NCBI GenBank assembly: GCA_013359255.1
Contig: JABWCF010000011.1
Location: 1 to 64,000, forward strand
Direction: 5' to 3'
DNA: 64,000 nucleotides
Source of the DNA: Flavobacteriales bacterium
GTDB lineage: Bacteria; Bacteroidota; Bacteroidia; Flavobacteriales_E; Vicingaceae
Part shown: positions 27,173 to 36,179 of the stretch, one piece after another
How positions within the stretch are numbered: the stretch's first letter is position 1
Layout: each line of letters starts with the position of its first letter
Made by a program: the position numbers and the translations under genes
Notes under the pieces: model-generated
Database searches by the model: none
What the model was told of the DNA's origin: nothing
What the model saw: the letters and a program-made list of their open reading frames with translations, nothing else

Positions 27173-27811
27173 CTAAAAAGTTAATTGGTAAACATCATCC
27201 AATTCATCGTTTTTAGTAAAATTCACATTTAAATCATTTACTAACCCATTGCGTATACTATAAACCCAACCATGAATATGTAACTCCTGATTATTTTTCC
27301 ATGCAGCTTGGACAATAGATGTTTTTGCTAAATCATACACCTGTTCAATTACATTGATCTCAACAAAACGGTCAAATCTCTTCTCCTCATCATGTATAGT
27401 ATCTAATTCGGTATGGTGAAGGCGGTATACATCTTTAATGTGTCTTATCCAGTTGTCAATAAGTCCGATATGCTGATTTCCCATTGCCGCTTTAATACCT
27501 CCACAACCATAGTGCCCGCAAACAATAATATGCCTAACCTTTAACGCATTTACTGCATAATCTAACACACTTAGCATGTTCATGTCGGAATGTATAACCA
27601 TATTAGCAATATTACGGTGTACAAAGACTTCTCCTGGTTCAGCCCCAATTACTTCGTTTGCCGGTATGCGACTATCGGCACAGCCTATCCACAGCAAAGG
27701 TGGTTGTTGCCCTTTTGAAAGTTTTAAGAAATAATCTTTATCGATTGCCAACTTACTTTCTACCCATTTTTGGTTATTCTCTATTAATTTTTTATAAAAT
27801 GCTTTTTCCAT
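27173..27811 (-). CDS. can: Beta-class carbonic anhydrase
   Basis: 212 residues. The zinc ligands are Cys44 (CADSRIPANE, with the Asp-Arg dyad), His100 and Cys103 (CGHYGCGG). The NxxxxMV turn (HRNIANMV) is conserved. It interconverts CO2 and bicarbonate in the cytoplasm. It follows the SulP transporter by about 24 bases, a pairing that suggests bicarbonate uptake and use. Confidence 0.95.
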   Translation of the reverse strand: MEKAFYKKLIENNQKWVESKLAIDKDYFLKLSKGQQPPLLWIGCADSRIPANEVIGAEPGEVFVHRNIANMVIHSDMNMLSVLDYAVNALKVRHIIVCGHYGCGGIKAAMGNQHIGLIDNWIRHIKDVYRLHHTELDTIHDEEKRFDRFVEINVIEQVYDLAKTSIVQAAWKNNQELHIHGWVYSIRNGLVNDLNVNFTKNDELDDVYQLTF

Positions 27812-27835
27812 AATTGTATTATTTTAATGTTCGTA

Positions 27836-29395
27836 TTATGAATTGATTGATTTTTCTTTTATACCCAATGTACTTGCCGAAATATTTTTGAGTTTCGATG
27901 TGTAATTTACAAATTCCTGAATATTTTCAAGTACATCGTATGCTATAAAAAAAGTTTTTTCTCCGTCTATTATCAACGTAGAATTTTCCGGTATTTCATC
28001 TAGGGTTTTGGCAATGCTGGCTTTATTTAGAAAGGTGGTTTCTTCCGAAAGGGTTAGTTTATACACTTCTTTTCCATCTATTGTTTCCTTTGTTAATTGG
28101 GAAGGATTTAAATAGTTTCTTCTAATAACATAAAAAATAGCCACAACCATACCAATAAAAATACCTTTCAGCAAATCCGTTGAAATGATAGCAATAATGG
28201 TTACCAAAAAAGCAATAAACTGCAGTTTACTTAGCCTGTACATTTGAATAAATATTTGCGGTTTTGCTAACTTGTAACCCACCATAAGAAGTATAGCCGC
28301 TAATGCTGAAAGAGGTATAAGATTCAAAAATTTAGGAATAAAAACGGCTGATAATAGTAAAATCACTCCATGAAAAATTGTTGAAAATTTCGTTTTACCT
28401 CCTGAGTTAATATTGGCTGAGCTCCTCACAATAACTTGGGTAACGGGAAGCCCTCCAATTAATCCGGAGGCTATGTTTCCTACTCCCTGAGCAATTAGCT
28501 CTTTGTTCGTAGAGGTTCTTCGTTTCCATGGATCCAACTTGTCGGTAGCTTCCACACACAACAAACTTTCTAAACTTGCTACTATAGCTAATGTAACGGC
28601 CACAATATAAACCTCTGCATTGGTAATAAAACTAAAATCAGGCAAGGTAAAAAAACTAAAAAATTCTTTAGGTGTAGAAGCTGCAGGAAGTTGCACCAAA
28701 TGTTTTCCACTCACAACAAGTTCGGGGCTAAAAGATGTAAATAAGTAATTTACTAATATCCCTATAAACACTACAATTAAAGCCCCCGGAAGAAAAGTAA
28801 AAAGTTTAATTTTTTTCATAAAACTAGTTTCGAAAAGAATTAACACCAACAAAGAAATTAGGCTAATTACTACTGCCCCTATTGTGTTATACTTAAATGC
28901 GTAGTATAACTCTGAAAACATGTTGTGGCCATCTTTTTGCTCAATCTCAATGCTGCCTAAATAGTCTTCATCGTAACCCAGGGCATGTGGTATTTGTTTT
29001 AAAATTAATATAATACCAATGGCGGTTAACATTCCTTTTATTACAGAGCTTGGGAAGAAATAAGCAATTATTCCGGCCTTTACTACTCCTAATATAACTT
29101 GTATTATACCAGCCAATACCACGGCAAGAAGAAAGGCCTCAAAACTTCCAAGTTTCTCTATGGCGGTTAATACAATTACCACTAAGCCAGCCGCAGGACC
29201 AGAAACTCCTAATGGCGAATTACTTAGTAACCCTACAACTATTCCTCCTACTATTCCGGCTATTATTCCGGAAAAAAGCAAGTCGGGCCTTCCGGTAGAA
29301 GCTAATGCAATGCCCAAGCAAAGTGGCAGGGCTACTAAAAATACCACTAAACCAGCCGGCAAATCATTTTTTACTGATTCTAAATTTATTTTCAT
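27836..29395 (-). CDS. SulP family anion transporter, probable bicarbonate transporter
   Basis: 519 residues from the ATG at 29395-29393; a TTG three codons earlier is less likely. About 11-14 membrane helices include the SulP signature regions (LPAGLVVFLVALPLCLGIALA, GLIGGLPVTQVIVRSSANI). A short STAS-like C-terminal tail follows (about residues 430-515, including STLIIDGEKTFFIAYDVLENI). SulP proteins carry sulfate, bicarbonate or other anions. Linkage to carbonic anhydrase favours bicarbonate, with proton or sodium coupling not determinable. Confidence 0.9.
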   Translation of the reverse strand: MKINLESVKNDLPAGLVVFLVALPLCLGIALASTGRPDLLFSGIIAGIVGGIVVGLLSNSPLGVSGPAAGLVVIVLTAIEKLGSFEAFLLAVVLAGIIQVILGVVKAGIIAYFFPSSVIKGMLTAIGIILILKQIPHALGYDEDYLGSIEIEQKDGHNMFSELYYAFKYNTIGAVVISLISLLVLILFETSFMKKIKLFTFLPGALIVVFIGILVNYLFTSFSPELVVSGKHLVQLPAASTPKEFFSFFTLPDFSFITNAEVYIVAVTLAIVASLESLLCVEATDKLDPWKRRTSTNKELIAQGVGNIASGLIGGLPVTQVIVRSSANINSGGKTKFSTIFHGVILLLSAVFIPKFLNLIPLSALAAILLMVGYKLAKPQIFIQMYRLSKLQFIAFLVTIIAIISTDLLKGIFIGMVVAIFYVIRRNYLNPSQLTKETIDGKEVYKLTLSEETTFLNKASIAKTLDEIPENSTLIIDGEKTFFIAYDVLENIQEFVNYTSKLKNISASTLGIKEKSINS

Positions 29396-29476
29396 AAAGT
29401 ACAAAACTTAAGATTAATAATGAAATAATTACGAACAATGCCATAGCACTGCCGTTCAGAAAAAAGAGAAAACGAT

Positions 29477-29845
29477 TTAAAACAAAGGCGGTGGTAATAA
29501 TACTTCCTGATAAATTTTTCCGGGCAAATTAAATTTTTCTATTACCGAAAAGTGCAAATCGTAATCTTTAAAAAGAGCTAACGATTGTTCAGTAAAAAAC
29601 CAAACAATTTCATGATGAATTTCTTCGGTGGGAGGTTGGGTATTTTTAGAGTTTTCATCTAGTACTATTCCTAAATCTGTAATAGATAAAACAACTAATT
29701 CAATAACTGTTTCTACTTTATTTACATTTTTAAGAAGTGCTTTACCCGAAAAATTGACGCTGATATTAAACACCATCAACGACATAAAAATTAAAGAAAT
29801 TTTTGTAAAAAAAACTCGGGTACTATTTTGAGAAAATCCTTTCAT
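29477..29845 (-). CDS. Hypothetical exported small protein
   Basis: 122 residues from the ATG at 29845 (MKGFSQNSTRVFF); a start five codons earlier is possible. Residues 12-30 are hydrophobic, like a signal or anchor (KISLIFMSLMVFNISVNF), and the mature part ends with LLPPPLF. I do not recognise a family. The gene stands alone between the SulP transporter and paaG, 82 bases from the SulP start. Confidence 0.55.
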   Translation of the reverse strand: MKGFSQNSTRVFFTKISLIFMSLMVFNISVNFSGKALLKNVNKVETVIELVVLSITDLGIVLDENSKNTQPPTEEIHHEIVWFFTEQSLALFKDYDLHFSVIEKFNLPGKIYQEVLLPPPLF

Positions 29846-29934
29846 CTGTTCTCTACACAATGCAATAAACAGTGCGAAGATACAATAACTCTATTGAAAA
29901 AATATAAATTAATTCGTTAATAGTTGTTAATCAA

Positions 29935-30717
29935 TTACTCGCCTTTAAAAATAGGAAGTCTTTTCTCGAGAAAGGCCTTTACTCCCTCATTATAATCGAA
30001 TGATTTTCCTGCTTCGGTTTGTAACTCTTCTTCCAAATTTAATTGAGAATTTAAGTTATTTACCAATGATTGATTTAATGCTCGTTTTGTTAAGCCTATA
30101 GCCTTAGTAGGCATTGCAGCAAGTTTTTGAGCAAGCAAAACCGCTTCATTCATTAATTGGTCATCGTCTATAGACTTATAAATCATATTCATTTCTTCGG
30201 CATCAGAGGCAGAAATTTTTTCACCAAGCATCATGAGAGCACTTGCTTTTTGAATGCCTACTAAACGAGGTAACGTAAATGTTCCTCCGCTATCCGGTAT
30301 TAAACCTATTTTACTGAAAGCCTGAATGAATGAGGCTGATTTACTAGCTAACGTAATATCGCATGCTAGTGCAATATTAGCCCCCGCACCTGCTGCCACT
30401 CCATTTACGGCACAAACTACCGGCTTTTCTATGGTTCTTATTTTTAAAACAATTGGATTGTAATGTTCTTTTACAATTCGCTGGAGTTCGGGACCCTCGG
30501 ACGATATTGCTTCGGCTAAATCTTGCCCTGCACAAAAAGCCCTTCCCTCTCCTGTTATTAAAATGGCTCTTACCAATTGATTATGGTTACATTCATCTAA
30601 AACATGCTGAAGTGCTAAAGCCATATCTCGGTTAAAACTATTAAGCACATCGGGCCGATTTAACTTTATGATTCCTACGTTATTTTCTATAGAAAATTTA
30701 ATAGTGGGGTATTCCAT
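29935..30717 (-). CDS. paaG: Enoyl-CoA hydratase/isomerase family, probable ring-epoxide isomerase PaaG
   Basis: 260 residues of the crotonase fold. The oxyanion-hole segments are GEGRAFCAGQDLAE and NGVAAGAGANIALACD, and the catalytic Asp lies in GLIPDSGGTFTLPRLVG. PaaG isomerises the phenylacetyl-CoA epoxide to oxepin-CoA. Placement directly after paaABCD supports this over paaF. The ATG at 30717 is two bases after the paaD stop; a start at 30729 would overlap it. Confidence 0.9.
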   Translation of the reverse strand: MEYPTIKFSIENNVGIIKLNRPDVLNSFNRDMALALQHVLDECNHNQLVRAILITGEGRAFCAGQDLAEAISSEGPELQRIVKEHYNPIVLKIRTIEKPVVCAVNGVAAGAGANIALACDITLASKSASFIQAFSKIGLIPDSGGTFTLPRLVGIQKASALMMLGEKISASDAEEMNMIYKSIDDDQLMNEAVLLAQKLAAMPTKAIGLTKRALNQSLVNNLNSQLNLEEELQTEAGKSFDYNEGVKAFLEKRLPIFKGE

Positions 30718-30719
30718 AT

Positions 30720-31214
30720 TTAAATGCATTTAAAGTATTCAAAAGGTTCTGTGCATTGTTTACAAAAATAAAGTGCTTTGCAGGAGGTAGAGCCAAACTG
30801 ACTTTTTAACTCGGTATTCTCCGAGTGGCACTTAGGGCAATTAATTTTTTTAGGCTGACCAAATAAAAAACTTTTATCTGAAGTTCCCTGAGGGGGTGCA
30901 ATACCATATTCTTTTAGTTTCATTTTTGCGGCATCACTAATCCAATCGGTAGTCCACGCGGGCGAATAAATAGTTTTTATTTCCACATAGTTTACCCCCG
31001 CTTCTTTTGCAACAGATAAAATTTCTTGTTCAAAAAACTTCATTGCCGGACAGCCAGAATAGGTGGGCGTAATAACCACTACCACTTTATCTTGGTGCAT
31101 TTCTATATTACGCAGTACGCCAAGATCTCCTATAGAAAGAGCAGGGATTTCGGGATCCGGAATTTGTGCAATTATATTAAATAATTCTTCTTTCGTTATT
31201 GTTTTTTTTACCAT
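30720..31214 (-). CDS. paaD: Phenylacetyl-CoA epoxidase subunit PaaD (PaaJ)
   Basis: 164 residues: an N-terminal MIP18/DUF59-type domain (IPDPEIPALSIGDLGVLRNI, TPTYSGCPAMKFFEQEI) and a C-terminal four-Cys zinc finger (CPKCHSENTEL ... CKALYFCKQC). PaaD is thought to aid iron or iron-sulfur assembly in the epoxidase complex. It overlaps the end of paaC by seven bases and is followed by paaG. Confidence 0.95.
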   Translation of the reverse strand: MVKKTITKEELFNIIAQIPDPEIPALSIGDLGVLRNIEMHQDKVVVVITPTYSGCPAMKFFEQEILSVAKEAGVNYVEIKTIYSPAWTTDWISDAAKMKLKEYGIAPPQGTSDKSFLFGQPKKINCPKCHSENTELKSQFGSTSCKALYFCKQCTEPFEYFKCI

Positions 31215-31966
31215 GTTGCACTTGGATAAGCACGGGGCAAATATTGCATTTCGGCCAGTATAAAACCTAAATATTCCGAATGAACTCCCTTTCGGCTTCC
31301 TGTATGCATAAACCCTTCTTCCGGTTTTTTTAGAGTTGCTTTTTCAAAAATTTCGCAAAGCATATTATTCCATTTGGGTTTTAGTTTAGACAAATCAGGC
31401 ACCATATTTTCCTTTATTAGAATAGAATCTATTTCATTCATTTCAAAAAGCTCTCCGGTGTATGCCCATAATTCATTCATCGAATTTTGAATTCTGTTAT
31501 GACTTTCTTCGGTACCATCGCCTAAGCGAATAATCCATTCACTACAATGACGAAGATGATATTTTATTTCTTTTAATGATTTTGCAGCTAGGGAGGCCAA
31601 TGGTTCGTTGGTGCTTTTTGTTAGTTCTTCGTATAAAAAAAAATCAAACACGTCATTTAACAACTGTCTTGCCATTGTAAAAGCAAAATCTCCGTTTGGT
31701 TGTTCTACTAAAAGTGAATTATAAAATTCTCTTTCGCTTCTTTTATATGCTAAATCATCTTCGGATCTTCCTTTTCCTTCTAATTGTGCCGCATATTGAA
31801 GTAAAAATCGAGCTTGCCCTAATTTATCCAGTGCAATATTGGTAATGGCTAAATCCTCTTCGAGTATGGGGGCTTTTCCTGTCCACTCTGAAAGTCGGTG
31901 ACTAAGGATTAAACTATTATCTCCTAATCGAAGGCTATAGTTAAACAATGCTTCATTTACTGTCAT
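31208..31966 (-). CDS. paaC: Phenylacetyl-CoA epoxidase subunit PaaC (PaaI)
   Basis: 252 residues of the ferritin-like helical fold without a full di-iron site. Typical segments are RLGDNSLILSHRLSEWTGKAP near the N-terminus and EIKYHLRHCSEWIIRLGDGT. PaaC is the structural partner of PaaA in the oxygenase core. It lies between paaB (18 bases) and paaD (overlapping) in the operon. Confidence 0.95.
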   Translation of the reverse strand: MTVNEALFNYSLRLGDNSLILSHRLSEWTGKAPILEEDLAITNIALDKLGQARFLLQYAAQLEGKGRSEDDLAYKRSEREFYNSLLVEQPNGDFAFTMARQLLNDVFDFFLYEELTKSTNEPLASLAAKSLKEIKYHLRHCSEWIIRLGDGTEESHNRIQNSMNELWAYTGELFEMNEIDSILIKENMVPDLSKLKPKWNNMLCEIFEKATLKKPEEGFMHTGSRKGVHSEYLGFILAEMQYLPRAYPSATW

Positions 31967-31984
31967 TTCTGTAATTTATAAGTA

Positions 31985-32275
31985 TTATATATGTTTTGCC
32001 CCTTCAGGCATTACGTAAAATGTAGGGTGCCTGTATATTTTATCGTTACCCGGTTCGTAAAAACTTTCGGCATCGGCCGGATTTGATGCAATAATCGCAT
32101 CGGAAGGAACTACCCAAATACTATTTCCTTCTCCTCGTCTAGTATAAGTATCTCTTGCGTTTTGTAAAGCCATTTCGGCATCGGGGGCATGAACGCTTCC
32201 GGCATGTTTGTATGGCAACCCTGTTTTACTTTGTATAAAAACCTCCCATAGAGGCCATTGTTTTTCTTTATTCAT
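31985..32275 (-). CDS. paaB: Phenylacetyl-CoA epoxidase subunit PaaB (PaaH)
   Basis: 96 residues from the ATG at 32275 (MNKEKQWPLWEVFIQSKTG). A longer reading to 32323 adds a Lys-rich segment and overlaps paaA, so it is not preferred. The PaaB pattern is clear: GLPYKHAGSVHAPDAEMALQ, NARDTYTRRGEG, SIWVVPSDAIIAS. PaaB bridges PaaAC heterodimers. The start lies 10 bases after the paaA stop. Confidence 0.94.
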   Translation of the reverse strand: MNKEKQWPLWEVFIQSKTGLPYKHAGSVHAPDAEMALQNARDTYTRRGEGNSIWVVPSDAIIASNPADAESFYEPGNDKIYRHPTFYVMPEGAKHI

Positions 32276-32285
32276 GTTTTGTTTT

Positions 32286-33227
32286 TTATGCAGGTACTTT
32301 TTTATTTTTTTGTTTTTCGGCATAGGCCATGGCTGCTTCCCTTACCCATGCTCCGTTTTGGTGAGCCTGTATATGGTTTGCCATTCGTTGCTTGTTACAA
32401 GGGCCGTTTCCGTTCAGCACATTGGTAAATTCTTCCCAGTTTATTTTACCAAAATCGTAATGTTTTCGTTGTTCGTTCCATTGTAAATCGGGGTCTGGAA
32501 TGCTAAGCCCTATTACCTCAGCTTGCTGAACTGTTTTATCTATAAAGCGTTGGCGTAGCTCATCGTTACTTTCTCTTTTTATTTTCCATTTCATCGATTT
32601 TGCCGAATGAGCCGATTCTGTATCGTGTGGGCCAAACATCATTAAGGAAGGCCACCACCAGCGGTTTAAAGCATCTTGAGCCATTTGTTTTTGTTCTAGT
32701 GTTCCTTTGGCCATGTTAGCCATTATTTCGTACCCCTGGCGTTGATGAAAACTTTCTTCTTTACAAATCCGAATCATGGCTCTGGAGTATGGCCCATAAG
32801 AAGTACGTTGCAAAGAAACCTGATTTACAATGGCAGCCCCATCTACCAGCCAGCCCACTGCGCCAATATCGGCCCATGTTAATGTAGGATAATTAAAAAT
32901 GCTGGAATATTTGGCTTTTCCGGAGTGTAGTTGTTCTATCAATTCATCGCGACTTATTCCTAACGTTTCACACGCACTGTACAAATATAAGCCATGCCCT
33001 CCTTCGTCTTGAATTTTTGCCAACAAAACCGCTTTTGCTCTTAAACTTGGAGCACGAGTAATCCAATTTCCTTCGGGTTGCATACCAATTACTTCCGAAT
33101 GGGCATGTTGAGAAATTTGCCTGATTAGATTTCTCCTATACTCATCGGGCATCCAGTCTTTAGGCTCTATTTTCTCTTCGGCATCTATTTTGACCTGAAA
33201 GCTATCTTCGGGGTTCTTTTTCTCCAT
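32286..33227 (-). CDS. paaA: Phenylacetyl-CoA epoxidase catalytic subunit PaaA (PaaG in older naming)
   Basis: 313 residues of the di-iron ferritin-like oxygenase fold. The Glu/His iron ligands are in [17 protein letters not shown] and [13 protein letters not shown], and the substrate-side [15 protein letters not shown] segment is present. It inserts oxygen into phenylacetyl-CoA to form the 1,2-epoxide. It is the first gene of paaABCD-paaG; the reductase paaE is divergent, 154 bases away. Confidence 0.96.
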   Translation of the reverse strand: MEKKNPEDSFQVKIDAEEKIEPKDWMPDEYRRNLIRQISQHAHSEVIGMQPEGNWITRAPSLRAKAVLLAKIQDEGGHGLYLYSACETLGISRDELIEQLHSGKAKYSSIFNYPTLTWADIGAVGWLVDGAAIVNQVSLQRTSYGPYSRAMIRICKEESFHQRQGYEIMANMAKGTLEQKQMAQDALNRWWWPSLMMFGPHDTESAHSAKSMKWKIKRESNDELRQRFIDKTVQQAEVIGLSIPDPDLQWNEQRKHYDFGKINWEEFTNVLNGNGPCNKQRMANHIQAHQNGAWVREAAMAYAEKQKNKKVPA

Positions 33228-33333
33228 AGTTCAATGATTGGGGCTACAAGTTTAATTATAAAATTTTAAAATAAATAATTTAATAATCAGCGTTTGTAAT
33301 CTTAACAAATAACCAGAATAAATGTTTTATTCA

Positions 33334-33341
33334 TAGGTTTG
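33334..33341 (+). promoter_or_regulatory. -7 promoter element for paaE (TAGGTTTG)
   Basis: Exact TAnnTTTG match in the paaA-paaE divergent region, giving a leader of about 35 bases. I saw no clear matching element for paaA and no obvious long operator palindrome. Confidence 0.5.
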
Positions 33342-33381
33342 CAAAGTTGAACCCGAGTATCACTTTTGCTTTTTATGCCAT

Positions 33382-34446
33382 ATGTCTAAATTTTATCAAA
33401 TCAGAGTAAAAGATGTTAGAAAAGAAACATCTGATTCCGTATCGATTGGTTTTGAAATTCCGGAAAATGTAAAGCCTCTTTTTTCTTACCAAGCAGGGCA
33501 ATACATCACTCTTTCCTTGGAAATAAATAAAGAAAAACTAAGAAGAGCTTACAGTTTATGCAGCAGTCCTTCTGAAAATGACTTTCGTATTGCCGTAAAA
33601 AAAGTGCGGGGAGGAAGAGTTTCTACTTATTTAACTGAAAAATTAAAGGTAAACGATACCGTTGAATTACTGCCTCCGGCCGGAAAATTCTTAATCTCTA
33701 CACAACCCGAAAATAATACTATTTATGTAGCTTTTGCAGCAGGAAGTGGTATTACTCCCATTTTTTCTATGCTAAAGGAGGTTTTAAAAAACGAACCCCA
33801 CAGCACCTTTTACCTCTACTACTGTAACAAAAAAAATGAAGACATTATTTTTAAAGAAGAACTAAACAAACTATCCGAAAAATATGCTACCACATTTCAT
33901 CTAGCTTATATTTTTACACAAGAAGATACTGGCAACGATTTGTATCATGGCAGAATAGACGGAGAAAAAGCCATGCAACTTTTACATACGGCAAAAATAA
34001 ATGATAAGACCGCACATTATTTTATCTGCGGCCCAAACCAAATGATTAAAAGTATAAAAGAAAAACTGGAAACTACAGGTGTAGAAAAAAATCAGATTCA
34101 TTACGAATACTTTTCGTCTTTTGAAACCGAAAATAAAAAAACAGAAACTACTGAAATTCGAACAGCCAGTATAACAATAGTAATGGACGGAATAGAAACC
34201 TATTTTGAAATGCCTCGCTCGGGAAAAAATATACTTGATATGGCAATTGAAAATGGAGTAGATGCTCCCTTTTCGTGCAAAGGAGCCGTTTGTTGTACCT
34301 GTAAAGCAAAAGTAACAGAAGGAAAAGCTGGCATGGAAATGAATTACTCTTTAAGCGATGAAGAAGTTGAAAAAGGATTTATTCTTACCTGTCAGGCCTT
34401 TCCGGAAACAGACCATGTTCGGGTAGATTATGACGAAATATTTTAA
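33382..34446 (+). CDS. paaE: Phenylacetyl-CoA epoxidase reductase subunit PaaE (PaaK)
   Basis: 354 residues. The N-terminal ferredoxin-reductase part binds FAD (RRAYSLCSSP, near residue 53) and NAD(P)H (AFAAGSGITPIFSMLKEVL, near 116, and YFICGPNQMIKS). The C-terminal plant-type 2Fe-2S domain has Cys ligands in SCKGAVCCTCKAKV and LTCQAF. It passes electrons to the PaaA di-iron site. It is transcribed away from paaABCD, while in many genomes it is the fifth gene of that operon. Confidence 0.94.
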   Translation: MSKFYQIRVKDVRKETSDSVSIGFEIPENVKPLFSYQAGQYITLSLEINKEKLRRAYSLCSSPSENDFRIAVKKVRGGRVSTYLTEKLKVNDTVELLPPAGKFLISTQPENNTIYVAFAAGSGITPIFSMLKEVLKNEPHSTFYLYYCNKKNEDIIFKEELNKLSEKYATTFHLAYIFTQEDTGNDLYHGRIDGEKAMQLLHTAKINDKTAHYFICGPNQMIKSIKEKLETTGVEKNQIHYEYFSSFETENKKTETTEIRTASITIVMDGIETYFEMPRSGKNILDMAIENGVDAPFSCKGAVCCTCKAKVTEGKAGMEMNYSLSDEEVEKGFILTCQAFPETDHVRVDYDEIF

Positions 34447-34455
34447 TTTCATTGT

Positions 34456-35856
34456 ATGGAAATTGCCTTTCATGGTGCCGCACAAACTGTAACCGGAAGT
34501 AAACACCTTATTACACTACCTGATAATACCCGTGTTTTGCTAGATTGTGGTATGTTTCAAGGATTGGGAGCGGATACCCATTTATTAAATCGGCATTTTG
34601 GATTTTCTATACAAGAACTAGATTACATTATTCTCTCGCACGCTCACATAGATCACTCCGGACTAATACCCCGAATTGTAAAAGAGGGATTTAGAGGAAA
34701 AATATATTGCACCGAAGCAACCTACGATTTATGTAAAATAATGCTCATGGACAGTGCTTTTATTCAGGAAGCCGATGTTCGCTTTGTAAACAAAAGAAAA
34801 ATAAAACAAGGTAAAGATTTATTAAAGCCAATTTATAACCAGAAAGACGCAGAACTTTCTTTAAACTTTTTCTTCCCTATACCCTATAACAAACCTCATA
34901 AAATAGGAAAAAATACCGAATTTATTTTTACTAACAACGGACATATTTTAGGCAGTGCCGCCATTACCCTTAGTATGCAAGATGGCTCTAACAAAAAAGT
35001 AATTACTTACACAAGCGACATTGGACGGTACGATTCTACTCTAATGAAAAACCCCGAATCATTTCCTCAATCCGATGTTATTATTTGCGAATCGACTTAC
35101 GGAAATCGCTTGCACGATGACCAACAACATGCCGAACAAATACTACTGGATACCGTGATACACACCTGTATCAATAAAAAAGGAAAACTAATCATTCCTT
35201 CTTTTAGTTTAGGAAGAACACAGGAAATTGTTTTTATCCTAAACAAACTTCAGCTACATGGGCTTCTACCTAAAATACCTATCTATGTAGATAGCCCTTT
35301 ATCGGCTGATGCTACCGAAGTGATGCGTAAACACCTTCAGTTACTCAATGAAGATGTGCAGGAATTTATAGAATCTCGCCCCGACCCTTTTGGATTTAGC
35401 GGACTACGTTATATTACCGAAAAAACCGATTCGCAGGCACTAAACCAATCCAACAAACCCTGCATTATTATTTCCGCTTCGGGTATGGCCGAAGCAGGAA
35501 GAGTAAAACACCACATAATGCATAGCATAACCAATGAAAAAAATACCATACTTATTGTGGGTTATGCTGAGCCAAATTCTTTAGCCGGAAAACTTAGAAG
35601 CAGAGAAAAGGAAGTAAATATTTTTGGAGAACCTTTCCAGGTTAAAGCCGATATTATTATTGTAGATTCATACAGTGCCCATGCTGATTATTTAGAAATT
35701 GAAAGGTATCTGAAATGCCAATGTGCCAACAAAATAAATGCTTTTTTTTTGGTACATGGCAATAAAGAAGTGCAAGAAGATTTTAAAAAATTCTTGCAAG
35801 AAAAGGGCTTTAAAAATATTCATATCCCCACACAACACTCTGTCTATCCTATTTAA
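34456..35856 (+). CDS. Beta-CASP metallo-beta-lactamase RNA/DNA nuclease-like protein
   Basis: 466 residues. The MBL part has the zinc motif SHAHIDHSG (near residue 60) and further ligands in NGHILGSAA and TSDIGRYDS. The beta-CASP part has ESTYGNR, SFSLGRTQEIV, the SASGMAEAGRVKHH segment and a last zinc His in YSAHADY. Such enzymes are endo- or 5'-exoribonucleases, related to archaeal and CPSF-type proteins. It starts 9 bases after paaE and may be co-transcribed, but no functional link to phenylacetate is known to me. Confidence 0.88.
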   Translation: MEIAFHGAAQTVTGSKHLITLPDNTRVLLDCGMFQGLGADTHLLNRHFGFSIQELDYIILSHAHIDHSGLIPRIVKEGFRGKIYCTEATYDLCKIMLMDSAFIQEADVRFVNKRKIKQGKDLLKPIYNQKDAELSLNFFFPIPYNKPHKIGKNTEFIFTNNGHILGSAAITLSMQDGSNKKVITYTSDIGRYDSTLMKNPESFPQSDVIICESTYGNRLHDDQQHAEQILLDTVIHTCINKKGKLIIPSFSLGRTQEIVFILNKLQLHGLLPKIPIYVDSPLSADATEVMRKHLQLLNEDVQEFIESRPDPFGFSGLRYITEKTDSQALNQSNKPCIIISASGMAEAGRVKHHIMHSITNEKNTILIVGYAEPNSLAGKLRSREKEVNIFGEPFQVKADIIIVDSYSAHADYLEIERYLKCQCANKINAFFLVHGNKEVQEDFKKFLQEKGFKNIHIPTQHSVYPI

Positions 35857-35936
35857 AGTAATCAACACCTGTTCATAATTTGTGCTTCTCAGCCGCTTTA
35901 AATATTCGTAACATTGTTTTCTCTTTACAAATTGTT

Positions 35937-36179
35937 ATGACTGTAGCTGAAGCAAAACAATACCTTAACAAACACTGTTTTTTTAAACTAAAAACAGGCA
36001 AGGAAGTTTTTGGAGTTATTTGGGAAGTTTATTCCGGCAATGAAACAAATTATTTTTTTACCAGTGCCCACGAGCACGAAAAAATAAAACAAACCCAATC
36101 TGGCAGCGAGGCACTTCTTAAAACGGCACTACCCATACATTTGGAAGACATCGTTTTTGCTCAACGTTTAGTTTCTTAG
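35937..36179 (+). CDS. Hypothetical 80-residue protein
   Basis: 80 residues from the ATG at 35937 (MTVAEAKQYLNKHC); a reading from 35880 adds a Cys-rich segment that does not look coding. It is a soluble, mixed alpha/beta protein: a helix, then beta-type segments (CFFKLKTGKEVFGVIWEVY, NYFFTSA, HLEDIVFAQRL). No family is recognised. Its end overlaps the convergent gene at 36168 by 12 bases. Confidence 0.6.
   Translation: MTVAEAKQYLNKHCFFKLKTGKEVFGVIWEVYSGNETNYFFTSAHEHEKIKQTQSGSEALLKTALPIHLEDIVFAQRLVS

Noticed and set aside
29393-29404. TTG start three codons earlier for the SulP transporter
   Set aside because: The ATG at 29395 fits the family start better and no ribosome binding site favours the TTG.
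32276-32323. Longer N-terminus for PaaB
   Set aside because: It would overlap paaA by 38 bases and add a Lys-rich segment absent from the PaaB family length of about 95 residues.
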